From: Planctomonas deserti
GTDB lineage: Bacteria; Actinomycetota; Actinomycetes; Actinomycetales; Microbacteriaceae
Assembly (NCBI RefSeq): GCF_003067705.1
Contig: NZ_QANL01000003.1
Location: forward strand, 248,001-312,000
DNA length: 64,000 nt
Reading direction: 5' to 3'
Part shown: positions 31,068-38,895 of the stretch, piece after piece
Position numbering within the stretch: the first letter of the stretch is position 1
Layout: each line of letters opens with the position of its first letter
The notes under the pieces: model-generated
The model's input: the letters and a program-made list of their open reading frames with translations, nothing else
Databases searched by the model: none
Told to the model about the DNA's origin: nothing
Program-made: the position numbers and the translations under genes

Positions 31068-33520
31068 TCCTGCTGCGGCTCGCCATTCCGGCGGTGGCCG
31101 GGTGGGCCACGGCGTTTCTGCTCGTGGCGGCGCCCGACCTGAGGATGGGCACCGCCGTCGGGCTGTGGCTCCTTGCGATCCTGCTGGCGGTCGTCGTGGT
31201 CCTCGTCGCGCCGGGCGGTCCCCTGATGCGGCACTGGTGGATGATCGTGTGCCTCGTGGTGCTGGTCGCCGCCCTGACGGCCACGTCCGTCGTCGCGCAC
31301 GGTGCCGCCCGGCGTCCGCCACCGGTGCGGGAGGCGATCGAGGCCGGGGGAGCGGTGGCGCTGACCGTGCGGATCGACGGTCCGCCCCACGCCGGCACGG
31401 GCGCATCCCTCTCGGGCGAGCTGATGGCCCGCGAGCGCACGCGGGCGACCTTCCTCGCGACCGCGCCCGTCCGCCCCGCCCAACCGGGCCCCTCCGTGGC
31501 GTCGATGGCCGTGCCCGTGCTGCTCTTCTCCTCCGGCGGGCTCCTCGGCTCCGCCGGGAGAGGCGACGCTCCGCGGTCGGGCCGCGCGAAGGCGACGGCG
31601 GCATCGACAGTGGCGCCACCCATCGGCACGGTCCTGAGGGTCCACGGAACGGTGAGAGGCACCGCACCGGAGGACGACGTGTCGCTACTCGTGTTCGTGC
31701 GCGGACGGGCCGAGGTGGTGGAGGGACCGCCGTGGTGGCTCGACTGGGCGTCGCGGCTCCGCGCGGACTTCTCGTCCGCCGCCGAGCGCCTGCCGGGCGA
31801 CGGCGGGAACCTGCTCCCTGGTCTCGTGGTGGGCGACACCGCCGCCGTGGACGAGCGGCTGGATGCTGCCCTCAAGCAGAGCTCGCTCACCCACCTCACG
31901 GCTGTGTCCGGGGCGAACTGCGCGATCGTGATCGGGGCCGTGCTCGCCGTCACGTCCGCGCTGGGCTGCCGCCGCGGTGTCCGGATCGCGACCGGCCTCG
32001 TCGCGCTGGCCGGCTTCGTCGTGCTCGTGACGCCGGAGCCGAGTGTGCTCCGCGCCGCCGTTATGGCGAGCATCGCCCTGGCTGCCGTCGCGTCCGGGCG
32101 GCCCCTGCACGGCGTGCCCTCCCTGGCCCTCGCGGTGATCGTGCTGCTGACCATCGACCCCTGGCTGGCGCGCAGCTACGGCTTCGCGCTCTCGGCCCTG
32201 GCCACCGCGGGGCTCCTCGTGCTCTCCGGCCCGCTCACGCGATCCGTCGGCCGGGTGCTGCCCACCCCGGTCGCCGCGATCGTCGCCCTGCCGATCGCGG
32301 CACAGGCGGCGTGCCAGCCCGTGCTGATCCTGCTCGCCCCGACCCTGCCCCTGTACGGCGTGCCGGCGAACATCCTCGCGGCGCCGGCCGTGCCCGTGGC
32401 GACCATCGTCGGGATGCTGGCCATCGCGCTCCTGCCGGTCGCGCCGCCGGTGGCGATGGCCGCGATGTCGGTGGCCTGGGCGCCGGCCGCCTGGATCTCT
32501 GCGGTCGCGGTCACGATCTCGCGCCTGCCCGAGGCGCGGGTGCCCTGGCTCGACGGGGGTGCCGGCGCTCTGCTGCTCGCCGTGGTCACGGTGCTGGTCC
32601 TCGTCGCCGTGCTGGGCGACGGGAGCCGCGAGCATCGCCGCGTGCGTCGGCTGTGCGCGGCCTCCACCGTCGTGGCGGTCGGCGCCTACGTCGGCACGCT
32701 GGCCGGGTCGAGCCTGCGCGACCGGCTCAGCCTGCCGCCCGACTGGCAGTACGCCGCCTGCGACGTCGGTCAGGGCGACGCCCTCCTGGTGCGGTCCGGC
32801 TCCCAGGTCGCCCTGGTGGACGTCGGGCCGGAGCCGGACCCCCTCGAAGCCTGCCTGAGGCGACTCGGCATCGGCCGCATCGATCTGCTGGTGCTCACCC
32901 ACTACGACCTCGACCACGTCGGGGGAGCGGCGGCCGTGCTCGGGCGCGTGAGCACCGCGCTGGTGGGGCCGACGGAGAACCGGGAGGACAAGCGGCTCGT
33001 CGACCGGCTGCGCTCGCACGGCGCGGATGTGACGGTCGCGACCGCGGGGCTCTTCGGCCGGCTCGGCTCGCTGGACTGGACCGTGCTCTGGCCGCGCGAC
33101 CGTGGGGAGCGCACGCTCACCGGCAACGAGGGCAGCGTGACGATGCGGTGCGAGGCGCCCGCGCGCTGCTCGACCGGCTGCCTCAGCGGTCTGCTTCTCG
33201 GCGACCTAGGCGAGGAGTCGCAGAACGCCGTCCTCCGGACCGCCTCGCCGGAGCCGGTCGACGTCGTCAAGGTCGCGCACCACGGCTCCGCCGACCAGAG
33301 CGCCCGGCTGTACGACCGCGTGAGGGCGACGGCCGGCATTATCTCGGTCGGTGCCGACAACACGTACGGGCACCCGACCGACTCGGTCCTGTCGATCCTG
33401 CGTTCGGCGGGCACCGCGGTCCTCCGCACCGACCGCGGCGGCCTCACCGTCCTCGCCCCCGGCCCCGACCCGGGCACCATCCGAGTCTGGTCCGAGCGCC
33501 CGGACTCCCACGCTCCCTGA
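31064..33520 (+). CDS. comEC: ComEC/Rec2-family DNA-uptake channel
   Basis: An 818-residue polytopic membrane protein. N-terminal helices and a DUF4131-like domain come first (about 1-250). The competence domain follows (LVVGDTAAVDERLDAALKQSSLTHLTAVSGANCAIV, read in pieces) with about seven more helices. Last is a metallo-beta-lactamase-like domain (about 560-800) with DVGQGDALLV, LTHYDLDHVGG and VAHHGSADQS. The Asp/His motifs suggest the nuclease proposed to degrade the non-transported strand. The stop codon lies inside a decayed hairpin-repeat half (CTCCCTGAGCC), so a repeat remnant forms the end of the gene. Confidence 0.93.
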   Translation: MILLRLAIPAVAGWATAFLLVAAPDLRMGTAVGLWLLAILLAVVVVLVAPGGPLMRHWWMIVCLVVLVAALTATSVVAHGAARRPPPVREAIEAGGAVALTVRIDGPPHAGTGASLSGELMARERTRATFLATAPVRPAQPGPSVASMAVPVLLFSSGGLLGSAGRGDAPRSGRAKATAASTVAPPIGTVLRVHGTVRGTAPEDDVSLLVFVRGRAEVVEGPPWWLDWASRLRADFSSAAERLPGDGGNLLPGLVVGDTAAVDERLDAALKQSSLTHLTAVSGANCAIVIGAVLAVTSALGCRRGVRIATGLVALAGFVVLVTPEPSVLRAAVMASIALAAVASGRPLHGVPSLALAVIVLLTIDPWLARSYGFALSALATAGLLVLSGPLTRSVGRVLPTPVAAIVALPIAAQAACQPVLILLAPTLPLYGVPANILAAPAVPVATIVGMLAIALLPVAPPVAMAAMSVAWAPAAWISAVAVTISRLPEARVPWLDGGAGALLLAVVTVLVLVAVLGDGSREHRRVRRLCAASTVVAVGAYVGTLAGSSLRDRLSLPPDWQYAACDVGQGDALLVRSGSQVALVDVGPEPDPLEACLRRLGIGRIDLLVLTHYDLDHVGGAAAVLGRVSTALVGPTENREDKRLVDRLRSHGADVTVATAGLFGRLGSLDWTVLWPRDRGERTLTGNEGSVTMRCEAPARCSTGCLSGLLLGDLGEESQNAVLRTASPEPVDVVKVAHHGSADQSARLYDRVRATAGIISVGADNTYGHPTDSVLSILRSAGTAVLRTDRGGLTVLAPGPDPGTIRVWSERPDSHAP

Positions 33521-33750
33521 GCCCCGCGGTCCCTGCGCTTGTTACGGTCCCTGAGACTTCTACGCTCGCTCCCTGAGCCCCCCCTCGCTCCCTGAGCCTT
33601 CTACGGTCCCTGAGCCTGTCGAAGGGACGGGAGCTCACCTCGCGTCGCTTCGACAGGCTCAGCGACCGTGTGCTCACGGTCCTCGCGTCTCGGCACCATT
33701 CCCGGCCCGCGGGAGCCGCTTCCACGGTCCCTGAGCCCGTCGAAGGGACG
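33511..33750. repeat. Hairpin-repeat cluster E (3 full copies and several 5'-half relics)
   Basis: Full copies at 33604-33629 (GTCCCT type), 33643-33668 (GTCGCT type, opposite orientation, 39 bp from the first) and 33725-33750 (GTCCCT). Between 33511 and 33600 there are at least four truncated copies that keep only a TCCCTGAG-like 5' half (near 33513, 33528, 33545, 33569, 33589). They fill most of the 342-bp gap between comEC and holA; no gene is seen. Confidence 0.85.
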
Positions 33751-33862
33751 TGACCGGCGCCGAGCCTCGGGCGCGGTGCGGGAGGGTCGGTGGGGCATGG
33801 CACCCTTGGAGGTGCGGTCGACCCGGGAACGTCGGGTGGCGGTGCGAGGGAACGGGAGAGCA

Positions 33863-34882
33863 GTGGCAGCGAGAACGTCATCGAAGTCGGCCGTCGCCAT
33901 CCCGCAGCTGCCCTGGGATCAGGTGCGCCCCGCACCCGTGGTGCTGGTGTCCGGCACGGAGGCCTTCCTCGCGGACCGCGCCATGCGGCAGCTGCGCGAC
34001 ATCCTGAAGACCGAGGACCCCAGCCTCGAGGTCAGCGACATCCGCGCGGACGACTACGCGCCCGGCGAGCTGCTGACGCTCGCGAGCCCGTCGCTGTTCG
34101 GCGAGCCGCGGCTCCTGCGCATCACGAACGTCGAGAAGTGCAACGACGTCTTCCTCACCGAGGCGCTGGCCTACGTCGCGGCGCCGGCGGAGGACACCTA
34201 CGTGATCCTCCGGCACAACGGCGGGGTCCGGGGCAAGAAGCTGCTCGACGCGATCCGCGGCGGAGCGGGCGGTGGCATCGAGGTCGTGTGCACCGAGCTC
34301 AAGAAGGACAGCGAGAAGTTCGACTTCGCCGTCGCCGAGTTCCGCACGGCCAGGCGGAAGATCACGCCGAGCGCGCTGCGCGCCGTCGTCGCGGCCTTCC
34401 AGGACGACCTCAGCGAGCTCGCCTCCGCCTGCCAGCAGCTGATCTCCGACTCCGCCGCCGAGATCACCGAGGCGACCGTCGACAAGTACTACGGCGGGCG
34501 CGTCGAGACCAACGCGTTCAAGGTCGCGGATGCGGCCCTCGCCGGCAGGATGGGCGAGGCCCTCATCCTGCTGCGGCACGCGCTCGCGACCGGGGCGGAC
34601 CCCGTTCCCGTCGTCGCCGCGTTCGCCACCAAGATGCGCACGATGGCCCGGGTCTCGGGCGCTCGCGGCGGCGCGAACCAGATCGCGTCCTCGCTCGGCC
34701 TGGCCCCGTGGCAGGTCGACCGCGCGCGCCGCGACCTCGCGGGGTGGAGCGACGAGGGCATCGGCCGCGCGATCGAGGTTCTCGCCGAGACGGACGCCAG
34801 CGTCAAGGGCGCGGGCCGCGATCCGGTGTACGCGCTGGAGCGCATGGTGAGCGTCATCGCCCGGCGCGGCGCCCCCGACTGA
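33863..34882 (+). CDS. holA: DNA polymerase III subunit delta
   Basis: A 339-residue clamp-loader delta subunit. Recognisable blocks are PVVLVSGTEAFLADRAMRQLRDIL at the N-terminus, the LFGEPRLLRITNVEKC region of the RecA-like domain, the mid-region ISDSAAEITEATVDKYYGGRVETNAFKVADA, and the helical C-terminal collar GLAPWQVDRARRDLAGWSDEGI. It opens and loads the beta sliding clamp. The GTG at 33863 is chosen for a GGGAGAG 3-9 nt upstream and for the conserved N-terminus. The next gene, rpsT, is convergent, with a shared terminator between them. Confidence 0.93.
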   Translation: MAARTSSKSAVAIPQLPWDQVRPAPVVLVSGTEAFLADRAMRQLRDILKTEDPSLEVSDIRADDYAPGELLTLASPSLFGEPRLLRITNVEKCNDVFLTEALAYVAAPAEDTYVILRHNGGVRGKKLLDAIRGGAGGGIEVVCTELKKDSEKFDFAVAEFRTARRKITPSALRAVVAAFQDDLSELASACQQLISDSAAEITEATVDKYYGGRVETNAFKVADAALAGRMGEALILLRHALATGADPVPVVAAFATKMRTMARVSGARGGANQIASSLGLAPWQVDRARRDLAGWSDEGIGRAIEVLAETDASVKGAGRDPVYALERMVSVIARRGAPD

Positions 34883-34970
34883 GCGAGGCACCTGCAGCAC
34901 GCCGTGCTCTCGCCGGACGCGGCGCATCCGCCCGACGCGCGGTCGCTGACGACCAGCCCGCCCGCAAAGC

Positions 34971-34998
34971 AGAAGGCCCCGCCGAAGCGGGGCCTTCT
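34971..34998. terminator. Bidirectional intrinsic terminator between holA and rpsT
   Basis: A perfect 12-bp stem, AGAAGGCCCCGC (34971-34982) with GCGGGGCCTTCT (34987-34998), loop CGAA, followed on the plus strand by TCTGTT and on the minus strand by GCTTTG. It serves both convergent genes. Confidence 0.88.
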
Positions 34999-35036
34999 TC
35001 TGTTCGCCGGGGGCACGGGGCCCCGGTCGAGCCGGA

Positions 35037-35303
35037 CTACTTGGTGAGCGCGCCGACCTGCTTCGCGAGGGCCGACTTGCGGTTCGCGGCCTGGTTCTTG
35101 TGGATGACACCCTTGCTGACAGCCTTGTCCAGACGCTTGCCGGCGAGGGCGAGAGCCTTGGCGGCCTTGTCGGCGTCACCGGCGGCGATGGCCTCGCGCG
35201 TGGAGCGGACGACCGTCTTCAGCTGGCTCTTGACCGCCTTGTTGCGCTCCTGAGCCTTCTTGTTGGTGTTGATGCGCTTGATCTGCGACTTGATGTTTGC
35301 CAC
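35037..35303 (-). CDS. rpsT: 30S ribosomal protein S20
   Basis: An 88-residue basic protein, the normal S20 length, beginning [26 protein letters not shown] (read in pieces) and ending with the conserved [19 protein letters not shown]20 binds the 16S rRNA 5' domain and helix 44 during early small-subunit assembly. The start is GTG. A long leader with a palindromic site lies upstream. It is convergent with holA, which is a common arrangement. Confidence 0.98.
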   Translation of the reverse strand: MANIKSQIKRINTNKKAQERNKAVKSQLKTVVRSTREAIAAGDADKAAKALALAGKRLDKAVSKGVIHKNQAANRKSALAKQVGALTK

Positions 35304-35384
35304 GTGAATATCGTCTTTCGTTCGTGTGAATGGGTAAGTACCTGTGCCGCTCAGCGAGAGAGGGCGCCTCGCGGCGAGATCGTG

Positions 35385-35398
35385 GGATGTACACATCC
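35385..35398. promoter_or_regulatory. Inverted repeat GGATGT-ac-ACATCC upstream of rpsT
   Basis: A perfect 6-bp inverted repeat with a 2-nt spacer, 82 bp before the rpsT start. It is near where a promoter would be expected in the 172-bp gap shared with the NUDIX gene end. It could be an operator or part of a leader structure. Confidence 0.3.
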
Positions 35399-35475
35399 AC
35401 ACGCAAGCCAACCAACAACATTACCAGCCGGCGGAAGAAACGGGCAATCGCGCACCGGGACACGCGGGAGCGGCG

Positions 35476-35949
35476 TCAGGAGACGAAGCGGGTCTCCGGC
35501 TCGTCGAGCAGGGCGACCCGGATGCGGGCGCGGCCCTCCTCGTTCATGACGGGCAGATCGTGCACGTCGAACCAGGCGACCTCGAGGTTCTCGTCGTCGC
35601 CGACGCGCGGCTCGCCCGAGAGGTAGCGGCAGCGGAAGGTGTGGTTCAGGTACTGGGCACGATCGCCGTTCGGGTACTCGTACTGGTCCGTCACGGTCAC
35701 CTCGACGAGGCGCTCCACCTCGACGTGCACGCTCGCCTCCTCCAGCGCCTCCCGCCGCGCGGTCGAGCCCGGATGCTCGCCGGGTTCGACGATGCCGCTG
35801 ATCGGCGCCCACCGCCCGGTGTCCGCCCGCCGGGCGAGCAGCACGCGATCCGCGTCCTCGTTCAGAATCACCGCGGTCGTGCCCAGCAGCCAGAGCGGGG
35901 CATGACCGATGTGCTCGCGCAGGGCGACGATGAAGGGCGGGATCGGCAT
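35476..35949 (-). CDS. NUDIX hydrolase
   Basis: A 157-residue NUDIX-fold protein with the box GIVEPGEHPGSTARREALEEASV at about residues 52-74 (quoted here in two overlapping parts: GIVEPGEHPG and REALEEASV). The box keeps the REUxEE metal-binding core, with Ala-Ser where Gly is common after EE. NUDIX enzymes hydrolyse nucleoside diphosphates linked to another moiety; the N-terminus (HIGHAPLWLLGTTAVILNED) resembles ADP-ribose/NADH pyrophosphatase-like members. GGAG lies close upstream of the ATG. The following 179 bp are low-complexity CATCAC/TCACG-like DNA without a gene. Confidence 0.88.
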   Translation of the reverse strand: MPIPPFIVALREHIGHAPLWLLGTTAVILNEDADRVLLARRADTGRWAPISGIVEPGEHPGSTARREALEEASVHVEVERLVEVTVTDQYEYPNGDRAQYLNHTFRCRYLSGEPRVGDDENLEVAWFDVHDLPVMNEEGRARIRVALLDEPETRFVS

Positions 35950-36128
35950 CGGGGAGGCTCCTCGGGCATCGGGGGTTCGGGGATCAAGGGCGGCTGGTGT
36001 GATCAGAGCGGCTGGTGGGGATCGGCCTCGTCGGTCAGGGCGCCACAGCGTCAGGGCATCAGAGCGTCGGCATTCACGCCCTCACGGCATCACGCCATCA
36101 CGGTCACGCGCTCCCGGCATCAGCGCGC

Positions 36129-36893
36129 TCACGGGTGTCCCTGCGGCGCGCTCGGCCGCGGCGGCACGGCGCCCCCGGTGTTTGCGAGCGCGCGGAGGAG
36201 CACGTCGGTGAACTCGACCGGGCGGGTGACGCTCACCATGTGGTTCGCCCCCGGGATGTGGACGAGGCGGGCATCTCGGGCCGCGCGGACGAAGCGACGC
36301 TCCTGCAGGCGGAAGTGGTCGAACTGTCCGTTCACGAACCAGATCGGCACCGTGATCCTGCGCACGCTGGTCGTCGGCGCCAGCCCGCGCAGCGCCCGGA
36401 GCACGTCGTCCATCACGTCGAGCGCCGCGCCACCCGCGAGCACGTCGTCCGCGCCCGGCCGGGGGATGAAGGCGCGCACGAAGAACTCGTTGAGCCTGGC
36501 GCCGCGGTCCGGCAGACGATGGATGAGGTTGGCGGCGAGCCGGTAGGGCTCCAGTACGGCGACGGCGGGCGACGTGCCGCAGCTGGCGGCGAGGAGGCCG
36601 CGGATCGGGGGCCGCGCGTGGGCCGCGCCCGCATAGCGGAGGGAGAGGTAGCCGCCGAGGGAGAAGCCGACCAGGAACGCCGGCGCTCCCTGCGCGTCGG
36701 CGGCCTCGCGGACCGCATCGTCGATGGCGGCGAGCGCCCCCTCGAGTGTGAAGCGCTCCCCGATGCGGGTGCCGTGTCCCGGCAGCTCGACGGTGCGCAC
36801 GGGGATCCCGAGGGCCGTGAGTCGCTCCACCTGGTATCGCCACATGGTCGCGGACGTGCGCAGGCCGTGCACGAGGACGACCGGGGCGGGCAT
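36129..36893 (-). CDS. Alpha/beta hydrolase
   Basis: A 254-residue alpha/beta hydrolase starting MPAPVVLVHGLRTSATMWRYQ. The oxyanion HG is at residues 9-10, ELPGHGTR follows, the nucleophile elbow is VGFSLGGYLSL (Ser near 98), the late acid lies in WFVNGQFDHF, and the final His is in IPGANHMVSV. The ATG at 36893 follows a TACGAT box by 6 nt, which decides against earlier in-frame starts that run into the divergent aminotransferase gene. Substrate unknown. Confidence 0.82.
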   Translation of the reverse strand: MPAPVVLVHGLRTSATMWRYQVERLTALGIPVRTVELPGHGTRIGERFTLEGALAAIDDAVREAADAQGAPAFLVGFSLGGYLSLRYAGAAHARPPIRGLLAASCGTSPAVAVLEPYRLAANLIHRLPDRGARLNEFFVRAFIPRPGADDVLAGGAALDVMDDVLRALRGLAPTTSVRRITVPIWFVNGQFDHFRLQERRFVRAARDARLVHIPGANHMVSVTRPVEFTDVLLRALANTGGAVPPRPSAPQGHP

Positions 36894-36899
36894 CCCCCG

Positions 36900-36905
36900 A
36901 TCGTA
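36900..36905 (-). promoter_or_regulatory. Candidate -10 box (TACGAT), hydrolase gene
   Basis: Minus strand, 6 nt before the ATG at 36893; spacer CGGGGG. Confidence 0.5.
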
Positions 36906-36924
36906 GCCAAGAGAGCCGGTCGGA

Positions 36925-36930
36925 TACCCT
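36925..36930 (+). promoter_or_regulatory. Candidate -10 box (TACCCT), aminotransferase gene
   Basis: Lies 9 nt before the ATG at 36940, so the leader would be 0-3 nt. No Shine-Dalgarno is present. Confidence 0.4.
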
Positions 36931-36939
36931 GTGGTTCTC

Positions 36940-38106
36940 ATGCCGGAACTCGCCTCGCACATCGCCTCCGTGCCCCCGTCGGGCATCCGCCGCATCCTGG
37001 AGCTGTCGTTCGAGCTCGACGACGTGATCGCGCTCAGCGTGGGGGAGCCCGACGTGCCCGTCGCGCCGCACATCACCCGCGCCGCCATCGACGCGTGGGC
37101 CGCCGACGAGACCAACTACGGCCCGAACGGCGGCATCGCGCCGCTCCGCGCGGCCATCGTGAAGAAGCTCGCACGGGTCAACGGGCTCGTCGTGGACCGC
37201 GAGCAGGTCTGGGTGACCATCGGCGCGTCGCAGGCCCTCTACCAGGCCATGAGCCTGACCCTCGGGGCGGGCGACGAGATCCTGCTGCCCGACCCCGGCT
37301 TCCCCACATTCACCATGAACGCCCGGATGCTGCAGGCCGAGCCGGTCTACTACCCGCTGCGGCCGGAGGGCGGCTTCCTTCCCGACCTCGACGAGCTCGA
37401 GCGGCTCATCACTCCGCGCACGCGGGTGCTGCTCATCAACTCGCCGTCGAACCCGCTCGGCACCGTGTTCCCGCGGGAGGTGCTCCAGTCGCTCGTGAAC
37501 CTCGCCCGGAGGCACGACCTCTGGATCATCAGCGACGAGGTCTACGAGTACTTCACCTACGGCTCGGCCGAGCACGTCAGCGTCGGCACGCTGGACGCCG
37601 ACGACCGCGTCTTCAGCGTCTTCTCCCTGTCCAAGACGTACGCGCTCACCGGCGCCCGGGTCGGCTACCTCGTCACCCCGCCGGGCCTCGCGCCGATCAT
37701 GCGCAGCGCCCAGGAGGCGGCGATCAGCTGCGTGAACACCCCGGCTCAGTACGCCGGCGTCGCCGCGATCGAGGGCGACCAGACCCACGTCGCCGAGGCG
37801 AGGGGCCACTACGAGGAGAACCTGCGCCTCGCCACGCGGATGCTCGACGACCGGGGCATCCGCTACCTGGAGCCGCTCGGTGCCTTCTACCTGTGGATCG
37901 ACATGTCCCACGCCACGAACGGCGACGTGTCGGCGTGGGCGGAGCGCCTGCTGCTGACCGAGCGGGTGGCGGTCGCGCCCGGCCGCGCCTTCGGGAGGTC
38001 GGGCGAGGGGTGGATCCGGATCTGCCTCGCGGCGGACGTCGAGACCCTGCGCGCGGGGCTCTCCCGGCTGCCGGTGCCGGCCGCGGTGGACGCGGTCGCA
38101 CGCTGA
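36940..38106 (+). CDS. Class I/II PLP-dependent aminotransferase
   Basis: A 388-residue fold-type I aminotransferase. The PLP Schiff-base lysine is Lys 232 in SLSKTYALTGARVGYL. Cofactor- and substrate-binding marks are SVGEPDVPV, NYGPNGGIAPLR, INSPSNPLGTVF, ISDEVYEYF and the carboxylate-binding Arg in WIRICLA. It resembles aspartate/aromatic aminotransferases of subgroup I-gamma. The amino donor and acceptor cannot be read from sequence. The ATG at 36940 is used; a GTG three codons earlier overlaps the -10 region. Confidence 0.9.
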   Translation: MPELASHIASVPPSGIRRILELSFELDDVIALSVGEPDVPVAPHITRAAIDAWAADETNYGPNGGIAPLRAAIVKKLARVNGLVVDREQVWVTIGASQALYQAMSLTLGAGDEILLPDPGFPTFTMNARMLQAEPVYYPLRPEGGFLPDLDELERLITPRTRVLLINSPSNPLGTVFPREVLQSLVNLARRHDLWIISDEVYEYFTYGSAEHVSVGTLDADDRVFSVFSLSKTYALTGARVGYLVTPPGLAPIMRSAQEAAISCVNTPAQYAGVAAIEGDQTHVAEARGHYEENLRLATRMLDDRGIRYLEPLGAFYLWIDMSHATNGDVSAWAERLLLTERVAVAPGRAFGRSGEGWIRICLAADVETLRAGLSRLPVPAAVDAVAR

Positions 38107-38228
38107 CCGTTCCATCCGGTCGTGGCGGGGATGTCCGACGGCGGTCGACAGGACCCGAAGAGTAATCCGGGGACCCGCCCGCCCATCCGACGGGGGATAG
38201 CCCCATGGTCCCGGCCCCCCGCGATTCC

Positions 38229-38234
38229 TAGCCT
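38229..38234 (+). promoter_or_regulatory. Candidate -10 box (TAGCCT), DUF4190 gene
   Basis: 6 nt before the ATG at 38241. Confidence 0.5.
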
Positions 38235-38240
38235 GTAGTC

Positions 38241-38750
38241 ATGACCTCGACAGCCTCCCCCTACAGCCCCAACGACGCCTCCTCTGACCAGGCCTCCTCC
38301 CAGCGCACCGGCGAGCCGGTGTCCTCGCAGTCCAGCTACACCGAGTCCGGGTACGGCCAGCCGGGCTACGGGCAGACCGGCTACCCGCAGACCGGCTACC
38401 CGCAGTCCGACTACACCGGCGCCGGCTACCAGCAGGGCGGTTACGGGCAGTCCGGCTACACCGCCCCGCAGCCGCGACCCGGCAGCTACCCCACCCCCTT
38501 CGGCGAGAAAATGCTCAGCTACGTGAGCTTCTGGCTGGGCGTCGCATCCGTCGTGCTGAGCCCCACGGTGCTCGTGCCCGTCGCGGCCATCGTGCTGGGC
38601 TTCATGGCGCGCAACCGCGAGCCCGGCGGCCGCACCTGGGCGACGTGGGGCATCGTGCTCGGCTTCGTCATGGCCTTCGGCTGGCTCGTCGCCCTGATCG
38701 TCGGCGGCGTGGCCGCGCTGGCGGCACTCCCGTTCGTCGCGTTCCTGTAG
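38241..38750 (+). CDS. DUF4190-type membrane protein with Tyr/Gly/Gln repeat N-terminus
   Basis: A 169-residue protein. The first 90 residues are low-complexity, with about nine repeats of a short (S/P/T)GY(G/P/T)Q unit (YGQPGYGQTGYPQTGYPQ and similar). The second half has two membrane helices in the DUF4190 arrangement: VSFWLGVASVVLSPTVLVPVAAIVLGFMARN, then WATWGIVLGFVMAFGWLVALIVGGV. The GYxQ stretch is probably disordered and cytoplasmic. Function unknown; related proteins in actinobacteria often carry similar Gly/Tyr/Pro-rich leaders. Promoter and terminator on either side show a monocistronic unit. Confidence 0.82.
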   Translation: MTSTASPYSPNDASSDQASSQRTGEPVSSQSSYTESGYGQPGYGQTGYPQTGYPQSDYTGAGYQQGGYGQSGYTAPQPRPGSYPTPFGEKMLSYVSFWLGVASVVLSPTVLVPVAAIVLGFMARNREPGGRTWATWGIVLGFVMAFGWLVALIVGGVAALAALPFVAFL

Positions 38751-38767
38751 TCGCCGCGAGAGCAACG

Positions 38768-38797
38768 AAGGGCCCCCGTCACCAGGCGGGGGCCCTT
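38768..38797 (+). terminator. Intrinsic terminator after the DUF4190 gene
   Basis: A perfect 11-bp stem AAGGGCCCCCG (38768-38778) with CGGGGGCCCTT (38787-38797) and an 8-nt loop, starting 17 nt after the stop. It is followed by TCCCC, not a T-run. Confidence 0.8.
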
Positions 38798-38831
38798 CCC
38801 CGCGTGGCGGTGTCGCGCGCAAGCGGGCGGC

Positions 38832-38868
38832 GGGCATGCGCGAGCGGTAGCTGGGCATGCGCGAGCGG
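38832..38868 (+). repeat. 16-bp direct repeat ahead of the amidohydrolase gene
   Basis: GGGCATGCGCGAGCGG occurs at 38832-38847 and again at 38853-38868 (21-bp period), each containing the palindrome GCATGC. It ends 15 bp before the candidate -10 box, where a regulator or the -35 region would lie. Confidence 0.6.
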
Positions 38869-38883
38869 GCGGGCAGCCGGTCG

Positions 38884-38889
38884 TACGCT
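38884..38889 (+). promoter_or_regulatory. Candidate -10 box (TACGCT), amidohydrolase gene
   Basis: 6 nt before the ATG at 38896. The GAGGG in the spacer is too close to act as a ribosome binding site. Confidence 0.45.
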
Positions 38890-38895
38890 CGAGGG

